NCBI GenBank assembly: GCA_900618425.1
Contig: UZAN01039979.1
Location: forward strand, 5,212 to 69,211
From: Echinostoma caproni
Lineage: Eukaryota > Platyhelminthes > Trematoda > Plagiorchiida > Echinostomatidae
Length of the DNA: 64,000 bases
Direction: 5' to 3'
Under the pieces are notes generated by a model, which had not been told where the DNA came from, searched no databases, and was given only the letters and a program-made list of their open reading frames with translations. Below, piece after piece: positions 51,001 to 63,000 of this stretch; positions within the stretch are counted from its first letter, which is position 1, and the number at the start of each line of letters is the position of its first letter. The translations under genes and the position numbers were made by a program.

Positions 51001-54000
51001 CAATGGGCGCTGGTACTGTCGAGATTCGATAAACTATAACTGTTGCACAACCTTCTGCTATTCAAGAATTTTTTATAGGTAATTCATCAACTGAAGGTTA
51101 TCATCACGACAAAGATCAGTATGCTTTGCCTCACATTGTAATACTTGAAGTAAACTGATCGGAAAATGGTAACCTGAGCAACTCTACGCTACTGGATTTT
51201 CTTATCGTCTATCAGCTCGCACATATAGGGAACATGTATCTACGGTTACCTTAGACGGATTCCCTTGTGATCAGTCGCTAAGAAGCCGTCTTAACGGAGC
51301 TTGGGAACGTGTGGTCCGGTTCGTACAAACACGTAGGTTGGATACTGCAACAAAGTATGTGCAAATGGATGGTCTGCCCTTAATACTATTATCCGTTTGA
51401 GGCTGTCATGGTGCATCCATTCCCTAAATAAACTGTGCATCTGAAATAGGAAATAAATTAGTTGGTGCAGTTTGAAACAAGAATAAGCGAAGCACCTTTC
51501 GATTCCTAAATGCTGAGTCCTTGAACACCTTATCAGAATAAAGGAAAATGTTTGATCATAGAGTTCAAGCAAGATCTGTGGTTATTCAGAAGGTTGTTTC
51601 CAACGGATACTAGATGAATCGGAATCGAAAGCCCATGCAGAACTATATACATGATTGTTGTGCAGGAATAAAGCATCATCATTCTCCGTAAAATATTTGT
51701 AGAGCGGCTACTGCAGCAGAAGTAAGATTTTTTATGCTCAATACAAAAACAATGATAAGGGAGAGCAATTGTGCAATCAGTTCTTAGAACAGTGGCATTC
51801 GTTGATTGGAGATAAAACTTTCAGATAAAACGGAATAGAACAACCATCGCACGGGTTTAATAAATCTCTGAATATGAAGCAACCGTTACATAATCATAAT
51901 AAATTTGCATAGGCTCTTTAAAAAAGGAAAATTGTGTCAAATATTCACGTTCAGGGTACGATTATATCAGTTTTTGCGCAGTTTTCAATTTTCTGGACCG
52001 TAAATTCGGATCGGTTATAAAACTCTAACTTCCGGTTAGACTAAAATTTCTTCTGGCCTGATCACTCACCTTCCGCGAATATTGTGTAACCACGGTTAAT
52101 CTTTCTATCGAAAGTCAACCGTCCACCTCGATGAATCCTAGATTTAAGATATCGTAATACCACTGAAATCAGTAACTAAGGTTGCCCAACGACGAAACAT
52201 ATGCACACATTTATTGATTTTCAACGTGTATCAAATCACTTCAGTGGGTACAGGACTCCCGGTCTCACAAATCTTTTGAGTGCACTCGCTTATAAACTTG
52301 AGCACTACTCTTCTCTTTGAAGATATACCCCGGAAACAAGTCACTTCCTCTGTGAGAATGCATTTTCACGGTTCCAACTGCTTTAACGACTTAGTGTATG
52401 CCTCTATGTAGTGAAACGGCCTACACAGAGACAGAAACCACCAATTGATTCTTTGCTAAAGACAAATGATTGATTCTCCAATGTTGGCGTGTCTCAAACG
52501 ATGCGCTTCAGCAAGCATGTATAGGCATTGCAGACCATCCAGTTTTTAGGCATAGTGATTTAAATAATAGTATCAGTGGATGCCTGGGATTTCTGCGTCT
52601 AGGGGTGTTTCTGTGCTTGTTCGGAGGTGGCTATCGCACATACAGTTTTTGCGTTGGATCTCCAAGCTAACGATGGATGGTCTGTATGTCATGACCCTAA
52701 TGTCTTTGATACCATGGCAACTGCACGCCGAAGTGCCCGTAATTCATCATGGAATGCTATTGTTGCCACGTCGGACAGGAGATGGCTTTAAACCGAAGCG
52801 TGATAATTTCACGCGATTGTTGACTAGTTGCCCAGAGTTCAAAATAAGATTATCTGTTCATTACTTTTATTGTTTCTCAAAGGTGAATTCTTCGTGTATA
52901 TAGCAAATGAAACGTGAACTGAAAAGCTAAGAAGCATTGGACAGCTGTTTCGGCCTGGTTGGGTCTCATGAGCAGTGCGAATCCATCGACCCAATTGGGG
53001 ATCGGACCTGGAACCCCACAGGTAGAACGCACGCATACTATCCACTCAGCTACCACGCAGATGATCAGACCTCTTTCATTTTTCATTAACGCGATATAGC
53101 ATAATCAATCTTTGCGTGCTTGTTGCAGGTCACAGACGAAATCATCATTTGCATGGAAATATTTTGTTCTCATCTCTTTTCAACGACGAACAGACTAAAC
53201 GTTCCCGGTAAGAAAAGTCGTATAACCACTTCAAGAGCTTGTACTGAAACCTTTTGACGATAGTGGAACACTGAACCAAAGATAACTTTGTAGCTCAGAA
53301 AACAATCCAAGAATGCCTATCAAGCAAGTTTTTTTTGATAAAATAAATTGCTAGGAAAAAATTCTGTGATAATTTTCTCAAACGCAATACTCATCAATTG
53401 TCTCACTTTAACGATTCGGAAAGTGAGGAGGTTCTGGCTACTCTTTTTTTTTTACTTCATGTTTTTTCTCAATTGTGTTCAATGTTCCTCCTAAAAGTGA
53501 AGGACCCTACATAGCGAACACACTTGGATTGGAAGAGAGGACATCACTGTTTACGTAATGTATTCACATCTTCTATTTAAAATCTTTGATTTCCGTGAAC
53601 CCAGTGGTTGTGATGCTTCAGTCTTTCACGACCATGTGTTTTTATTTGTTCATGTAGAAGTTTGTTGCAGAATGAGGATAGCTGAATGAATGGCATTGAG
53701 AGCACACTTAGAATGTTACTGCGTAATGCGTGAAATTCAATCCCGATGAACTGGGACGATTCTCACAGGACAACCTAAAAGCATTCTAGAAAATTGGACG
53801 AGTGGTGCCTATCTGTAATCACATGATAATGCCTGACCCAAAAACGGTTACGTGATTTTGGGGTTCGTTCGTGTATGCCACAGCATACCTTAGATTCATC
53901 TCGTTTCCGAAGTAGTTTTTATGGCGCATTACCTGTACTCCATGCAATCGTAAAAATATGGTAGAATGAACGATATTCTGCTCACTAGGACATGCTCTGA

Positions 54001-57000
54001 GAAATGAACTCCTGAACCATATAACAGCTATGACACCCATGATAGCAACCTCAATTTCACCTATTCGCACTCAAGGATGACTATAAAGTTCAGTTAACCG
54101 GTGATCCTCAATAAAAACAACTGATGGTAATTAACAATGCCTCATGTCTACTCCGTTCACGGAACAACACGTCCTACGGTGAGAAAAACATATGTACCAC
54201 AGGGGCACCCAAATACAGACCAACAAGCACCTGCTAGTTTGGTATGTTTCTAACCCAAATGGTCAAAGGTTTCTTAAATGTGACCAGTACTATTGTGTGC
54301 CAAATCATGTGGATTAGAAAGATTTAGATTATGGAAGCGTGTTTCATTCCAGCTGTCGCTTGGCGGAGTGTCTGAGAAGGAGAAAGAGCAGTCGGCTGTA
54401 AATCCGCAGTTTGCATTGACTCGTTCTCTCTCTCTCTCACTTCGGAACATTGAACGATAAAATTCACCGTCTTTTTCATTTAGCGGCTATGAGCGACGGA
54501 TAAAATTTAAAGTGTGTTCAACCTATTGTAAAACCAACGATGCTGTCATAGAATCAAGTTATAATATGATGCGTTTTCGTTGAGTCGAATCCTATTAATA
54601 TCGGATACATATGCAATAATAAAATGTGCATCTGAATCCCAAAATATAAATCGTTGTCTTGAGTTTTGCCCCTAGGTTATGGTGAACATTAAAGTCTGGA
54701 TGGCTAATGCGTACCCTTCCCTGGCTCGGCAAATTATGGTATAGCTTCTGTTTCTTTAGAATGGTGGTTTACGACTCTCTTTTCATCTCTCACTCAGATA
54801 AAAATATTCTTTCTTAGCCCTTGTAGATGTATAAGAACGCGGTTTCACGTTGTGAAAAACTTTCCGCTATTAGATATAGTCAAACTCTTTTACGAGGCAT
54901 TGCGTATTGATTAGTAAGGGTAGAAAAAGATATAACCTTGTCATAAATTGATCTTCCGAACTGGAGATATGTCCGTTCTCTTTTCACTGTACGATGTGAC
55001 AAACCACCCTGTCACGTCAGTTTGCCGACCATTCAAGTTTATGCGGTCTAAGATTTGAAACAGCTGCAAACCCTATCGTTGTGCTAATGAAACTCAGTCT
55101 GACCAGCAGCTGACGTTCGGGGCGTCCTAATTCTGAACTCATGGTGTAGGACCACAAGGTGGTGTGTATAATTCTATTGTATTTCAAATTTCGTCTCCGA
55201 AGTCTAGTGTTCTTTGAATCAGTTTACCGATTTTGGGTAAAAAAATGACGTTTGGACTGGTCTTTGTGTTTAGTAATGTCAATATTGTCTGCAATAATTA
55301 CACCAAATCCTATTTCTGTTAATCCGGAAACACAACCAGCTGGAAAGAACAGGAGGCGTTTTTAAGAAATGCATTCGGTACCAACTTCTGGTCATCATTT
55401 ATTTTGGTGATAGATCGTTTTTTGACGTAACATTGGGTGGCAATGTATGTGACCTCTCAAAATCCTGTAATCAATGGGTATCTCCCAAAACAAGCGAGAC
55501 TGTCTTCAGTGCGGGATATTCTCACTTTTTTCTGTATCATGTTGCGTCGTGTTACGATGGATATAAACAAGAAAACTGCAATAAACAATCTGAATCAGTT
55601 ATCTTTGTATTCCTCAGTGAATTAAAAATACTAGTTGATACATCTTTGTTTGAACTAGTTGAGCCCAATGATCCTGAACTATTTAGCCTATGAATTATTC
55701 AATCATTATTACCAATAATAGTTTGATTGCTTTAGCTTATTAAATCAAAGCAGAATTAGTTTTCAGGAAATAAATTATGGTTAATCCAAGGAATGCCAAA
55801 ACATTCGGAGAAAATCGAGAAATAGGACGGTGGGAGTGGCAGACAGATAAGACGTAGTGCTCTTTACTTCCTAATCATCGCGACCACGTGACAACGATAA
55901 CTTCAGTGCTTTTGGTAGAAACAAGTTCCGCGAACATTCATGTGAGTTTTGGTGGATAAGGCTGTCCCAGCTATATTCGGTCTGAAGTGTGAGACCAACA
56001 GCCCAGGAATCGAGCCCAATATTTTCAGAAAACCGAGCGGAACTGTAGCACAGAATCAATCCTGGTTTTTAGATTTTATTCTGCCGGACTTCGACTTTCC
56101 ACATAACGGCCATTTGAATCTTCATGAAATATGTTGCTTCTTGATAAAAATTTGTTGTCACATCACATGTAAAGTTATCCGTTTTCCTGATGCAACCCAA
56201 ATTTCTTGGAATATGTTAATGTAGTGATTTGACAGTGTTTTCGTAATTAACGGATATCATACCCTGTCGCTTGGAAAGATTCGAAAATTCCATTGTATGA
56301 ACTACTATTAATGGTACATTTTAGTTTATCTGTATTCAATAAGCTAAAGTGGTGCCGAATCTGTAAAGATGAATGTTAAATATCTATCTGTATATATTTA
56401 TTCAATACATTTTAGATTGCGTCTATCGATGGAGATGATAATAAAGATCAGATAAAACAGATGAACATTTAACCAAACTGCCACAAAACACTATAAGATA
56501 GAGATTGTAAATATGGAGTAGGCAGGATTGTTACATTCACGTAACAGTAGTTTTATTTGATCATGTTATTGATAAATGGTATCATTGTTATCAAAATAGT
56601 TTGCGAACAACACCTCTTCTAGTCCGAAATTTGCAAAATTACCAAAGATCTGAACCATTGAATCTGACGATAGATTTAGATCATTTGCCTTGAGCGAGAA
56701 TCATTCGTGAAATCGTTTGAGAGCACGCGCACGTTGCAAACCAAAGATGATACACCAAATGTCCCGCCTGAATTTCATAAATGATGATTATTAGGTTTAT
56801 TAGGTTTTCGACTTATCAAGCCTTATGTTTGCAATTTTTCCAACGGAAAGGTTGAAAAGAAATAGAGATGTGTTGAGTAAAGATGTCACCGTTGAAACTA
56901 ACCATCAGAAGGGGAAAATTTAAACCAGACAAAATCACTCACTTTAGCCCAAAGTACATAGATGGTTTTCGAACCGCGCAGTTTGCAGCACGTTGAGCAA

Positions 57001-60000
57001 ATGGTATATTATACACCTAAAATCGAGAATAATCGAAGTGAACTATCGAGACAACCCACTAAGTAATTTTTGTGATTATGTGCGTTGTCTGTTTCTACCG
57101 CAGTTTTGTTGAACGGTAATAAAGGCATCCATATTCTTCCTGTTTAGCCCTGGACTAACTAATTTGCCCTGGAAACTTCAAGTGGACTTCACACAATCAC
57201 GCAATTCGGATCAGTAGTGAAGGTTCATTTAAGTTGTGATCGGTATGATCTGAACCTGAAGTGATTTATTGCGAGCAGTGAAATTGTATATAAAGGTCCT
57301 AAATACAGTCATTTGATTATGGTACACTGTGCGAAAACATTTTAAGCTGATTTTCGATCAATCTGTTGCAGCATTTATCTCAAAAGGTCCCTGATGTGTT
57401 TCCAATAAATCTGTTCAATTTTTGTGTAGTGGTTGTATCTAGGGCTTTATTTTAATTGGACTAAATAATGAAAATTAATAACTTCAAAAGCATTTTAGTT
57501 CAGACAACAAACCACATTTCCACATTGATCGATACAAGTTGCTGGTATTTGGACGACCAAAGACCGTTATGTTACTATATTTTTCCAGGTCGCTTGATTA
57601 TATTTGAAGTGACATTTTCTCCATAAGTCATCGATTTTTTGAATGTGTTCTCAACTCACATATTTTTTGTTTGAATGGTTTTCAGTTGCTTTGGTGGGAA
57701 TCGATCCCATGCGTTGATATTTTGGCAATGTTACGCAAACCAAGATTTATCCCTAAGACAGTTATCAAGACCAGTTTCATTGATTTCATTTTGTGCACAG
57801 TCAAATAAAGAACACTACCTGAACACCCATCCCATTAAATCTGTTTCTCATCCGACCAAGTGTTTCGAATTTAGGATTCGTCGTGCACTTACCACCATAT
57901 CCTTCGTTTTACTCGTGTCTTAGTGAACCGAGTAACGGTCACTACTGACTTGGAAAATCACCTGTCACATTAACTTCTTATCACGTCCATTTTTTCATTT
58001 GGTAAACGTTGTTTTCCCATATTTACCGTTCACTGTAACTTGTCGAAAGTGCTGATGATCTACCATTATCCGATGCATAAAGCTTTATTATTTGACTCGC
58101 TTTATTTATCAATAAGACTGTTCGAAGCCAGCTCTGAATATCATACCATAGTCTTCATTCAATCAACTTGCGTTGCCTGGAGGAAATGTTTTAATAGGAC
58201 CATATGACTTCGGCGATAAAGATCATCAGATTAAGAGTCTTTACTCAGACAAGTGCATTTCTGAAAACATTTTAATTTTTTCGACCTTTTAAATCCTTAT
58301 AAAATTACGCAACTATCTCAAAATGTGTGGCATAGTTCGACAGCCCTTGTGTTATGGCAATTGCAGTTGGTTTGATAGAGATATCTAATTTCGTTCCAAA
58401 TGTGTGGCCAAATGCTCATTTTGCTTGTTCAGAACATGAAGGTGGTTTTCCGGTAGTATCACAGAGTTGCAATATAATCTGCAAGTGTTGAACAAGCTAG
58501 ATGCGAATCTGGTCAACAATAATGATCGATTGATGTTCCAGTGCAGGCGCTTCGGTTGTAGCTTATGAATTCTATTGCAGCATCAGGCGCGGACGTAAGC
58601 AATGGCTCAAGCGTTGATCGCCCATGATCCGTTGGTATCAACGTAGCATAACCCGATATAACTTTCCGGGGGAAGGGGATGATCACACACACAGACGCGC
58701 ATGCGTACTAGTAAGGTAAACAATCAAAAATTGTCATGCAGATTAGTGTGTGTGGTCAAGTCTCACGATCGTCACCCCCACGCTTCCACTAGGAGTTCAC
58801 AAGTCTATGCTGCATGGTGGCTTTATATGTGCATGAGCCTGCAAATCCGATGAGATCAAGAAGGCAGCTTGAAATGATTGGAATTGTGAAAAGTTCAGTA
58901 GCCTCGGTGGGATTTGAACCCACACATGAACGCCGCCCACGCTGTTGTACAGCGCACGCTCTACCAGCTGAGCCACGAGGCCGATAGCACTGATGTTTAT
59001 ACATCGGTGTGGCCTCGTATTTCGTCTGGTAGAACGAGAGCTATACAAAAGCATAGACAGCGTCCATATATGTGAGTTCGAATCTCTCCGGGGCTACTGA
59101 ACATTTCACAATTCCACAACAAGAATTCAAACTGCCAAACAACCATTTGAACAACATGAAATGATATTTGGACAACTTGAATTGCAAAAAGTATAGAATG
59201 GTTGAACAAAATTAAATTCTTATCGTCGCAACTGTTTTATGGTAGTTGGATTGAGTGTTTTTGAAGTACACGAAGTTTCAAGGAGTGAAGACGGCCCGTG
59301 GTGAATGCATCAGCTAACGTCCACAGACGCATGACATCGTGCCGCATCTGTCGTTTTGGTGATGGGAAAACGACATGTATGATCTTGGTCACCTATAGAG
59401 AATTGTAATGAATCAATCAAACTGAGAGTTGGCAACCAGAGCACTTATAACTACTATTTCAGCTGCATTGCGTAGGCAGATCCAACATATTCGAAAATCA
59501 ATCAGCCGATCAATGAGATCGCCATGCACATGTACGTATGCGTTTCCTCAATAATGAAATATGATGCTCAAAGAACGACTTTGCCCATCAATGTTGTTTA
59601 TTGTTCGGGCTTTTGATTTTGAGGATCCAGTTACTGAGGTACAACTCAATGCATATTCTGGGATTATGATTGGGTTAAGAAAAGCGGTTCTAGAGGAGGG
59701 AGAAAGAAATCACATCCGCGTTCATGCATTCAGTGCATTCACGCGATCCGCAGCTAGTTTTATTTTATCCCTATGCTGTTGTTCTCGTATTCTGTTCTTT
59801 CAACCCATGTTTTTGGCGTTATACCTTTAATTTTGGTATTTATAAATCTATATAATAGTAGAAATAAATTATAACCTAAGCAAATTAGATAGTGAAATAC
59901 CCTATGTATGTACATAAGTGAGAGAAGTCTTTCTGTGAATATGTTTGATCTGGTGCAGTCATATGTGTACGTTCCCGTTACCGATGCCGAAAAATATGTT

Positions 60001-63000
60001 GATAGCTCGATTGTCTATATGGCCAGGTCTCTAAGGTAAAGCGGTGAAGGGATCAGTAAATAGTTTATGACCCAAAGGAATAACAACCAATATTGACTAT
60101 TGGACATTATAACAATTCAGTCAGTTACTTGGTTTCATTGCACGAAGTCATGGAATACAGCAGGAATTGTACCTGAATAACGATCATAACCCTCGAGTTC
60201 CACTTTTTAAACTCTAATTTTACTTAATTCCAAAATTAATTATGAGGCATTTCATCTACTCTCACATTTTTATTCAGCGAACTTAGTGTTCTGGTGGAAC
60301 CACGAGAGACGGGTCAAGTCGAGATGTTAGTCTCCTATGTTGTAGGCAGGTGCGGATGGAAACCGGCTTACGACATACGCATCTTCAACAGTGATGGAAC
60401 AATGAAGGTGAGTTGCCTTTTTTATATATCTGCCATATGTATTCGTTTTCACTTAGTTTTTGCATTTGTATAACTCGGGGTTTGAATACTTGTCTGAAGA
60501 GTAATGGTAATAAATGGGTCAACTATATGAGCTTCTAACCAAAAATAATTCTACTTTGGAGATCGTTGGCACTTAATTCAATCGAAGTCACATCCTGCAG
60601 TGAGAATTTTTCATGAAAGTTTGCGTTAGACACATAGAGAGGCATTTTCACGCATAATACACAATAAATTGTTTTTCTGCAACCTTCGGACAACTCTAGA
60701 TTTTTGTATCCTGAAAAGTTCAATGGGAATCGCAAAACAATAAGGCTGTTGGAGCCGCTTTACAGTTGCTTCATAACGAGAGTTCTCAACATCTGCAATC
60801 ACTGCGCACTTTAAACAAAGGTAACGGTTCGATGACATTTCATGAGCCATGTGGTTAGCGGAGGATTTGGTTTGGTCATATAGTGAATTTCGTCGTGTAC
60901 AGGGCTCAAGAAGCGTGAAATGAAAAGCTAAGAAGCATTAGGTAGCCATTTCAATCTGGTTGGGTTTCACCAACAGCGCAAATACATCGAACGAACTGAA
61001 ACTGTAACCCGAGACTTCACAATCAGAAAGCAAAAGTGCTACTCTCCCGGCCACCAGGTAGCTGACTAGTTCGATTGTGAATGGAATCCCATGGTAGGTC
61101 TACTGTTCTTGCAAGCTCTTTTTGGGCTCCCAAAGGGAGTATAGTAAATTGTAATTGCCTCGGTCATCGATAGAATTCGAACGCCCATTGGACTTTGATT
61201 GACCTTATGTAGGGCACGAAGTGTAAACTGACTGTAATCGAACTTATTCAAGTGATTGGTCATCCTCATTACAAGGGTCATAGTTACTCAGTTATTCAGG
61301 AGGGTAATACTCTATAATGTGGTAATGGGATTTCTCATAGATATATCCACCAATCTCATATCCTGATAGCAATCAAATTTATATAGGAATCTGTTGTGTC
61401 CAACAGCTGTCTTTCCTTTGGAAAAAGAGAACCGGTTTGGGGATAAATAGATTACAAGGTTCAAACCTGAATTATGTGGATCTGATGAAGAACTGAATTT
61501 GATTTCTCAATATTTTCGCGTCTGTCTCCCCTGGTTGATTTAAATAAGTGGACCGGATTTTAATTCACCATTTCGTAATATAGTAAAGATGGATAGGTCG
61601 TTCTCCTTGTAATGACTGAATACATGGGATAGTTATTTTCGCGGGTGAAAGTTTTAACTCGGTTTTGATGAATCATAACTGTATAGCTCCAATGGATGCT
61701 CGATGGGTGACTTTCTTCGTCTGGTGTGGAGGAGTAAAATCAGCTAATGTGTGAATTGTCTCATTCGTGTTTTCTTCCGGTGAATGACCTTACGAATTGA
61801 ACAATCCGGATTTCGGTCATCCGGCAAATGAAAAACAGCAAGTAACCTTGAAGGGGACGACGAACACGTGAATATTTGGGACCGGTCAAGAGAGAGTAGC
61901 ATGTTGTTAATGGTTTGGGTTAGCAACTGGGGTGAGTTACTAGCCAAATGCTGGTCAGTTATAAACTGTTTTTGTAGTCTGCATAAACAATCTGATAGTT
62001 ACTGCCTAAGAGATGTGTAGTTTTTTCCCAACCAAGTACTACGATAAAGACCAACCATCGAATAAACAGACGAATGGAGTGTTTGTGTAAACTGACTGAT
62101 CCAAGTTCTATCGGAATGGGTGTAACTGGAGAGGTTCAGATTCTAGTTTAGTAGTGCATGTTCTAGCTTAAGTCCAGCGAATCACTCCAAGTCGCATTAC
62201 CGGAAGAATAACTTTGATTAGAATGATGTGATAATTTGTTGGATTTGGAGACAATTTATAGTGCCAAGCGGTGGATCATTCTAGAGGCATCGCTATCCGG
62301 AGTCTAATGGGTGAGAAAATGTGGAAACATTGACATTCATTTATTTCCGTCGAAAAATTCACCATTTAAAATTTCTCGTGAACCTACCCTTCCGTAAATA
62401 TATGGTTTCAGTTTACGGCAAATGAGCAGTAAAGTGGTTCCATTCTTCCTCGTTTTGGTTGGACAAGATGAGGTTAACTTTGTAAAATTTGTTGAGAAAA
62501 TTCTACCGGAATGCCATAGAATTGAAAGGAGAAACCTACTGTATTATTTGATTATGTATTACAGATCGTCTACTATGGTATGGTTCAACAAGCTACCGGC
62601 GAGGAGTGGGAAACACGTTCAATGACGTTGTCTACAACCTTGCCGGGCACGGGAGGCATGGTACCGACACTCGGCTTACAACGTGTTTGCTTCAAAAAAG
62701 AGTAAGTTTACGCTCATTATTGCAGTTTGTGAAAAATATTCATAAATATTTACGATCAGTACGAGTTATTGGTGCTTGTTTGGATTCATTACCAGAGTCC
62801 GTGTCGGGTTATGATGTTTATCTTGTTCGATGAAACGCTTTTCCCCTTGAAAGGGTATTGTTCACTGTAGTTCTTCATTTTTTTTTCTCCTTAAAGTCAT
62901 TCCCCAGCTCCAGCTCAGCGGAACACTATCGGCCCAGGCCAACCCCCACCGGTACCCTATCCCTCATCAAATGGCATGAGTCGCGGACAGCGGAATGCGG

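Larger units (their letters stand above)
47672..60277 (+). other. intron 3 of the DUF4139 gene (12.6 kb)
   Basis: Donor acg|gtgagt, acceptor tttttattcag|cgaac, phase 2. Contents seen: a TA run at 47936-47952, a 14-base palindrome at 50187-50200, an antisense SINE D (52905-53075), a tRNA-like fragment with CT run (54354-54440), and a head-to-head SINE A pair (58881-59118). Open frames such as 55433-55693 and 59561-59830 have no recognisable domain. Confidence 0.8.

Noticed and set aside
59561..59830. 89-codon plus-strand frame in intron 3
   Set aside because: No domain is recognisable and no fitting splice sites join it to exons 3 and 4, which join in phase without it.
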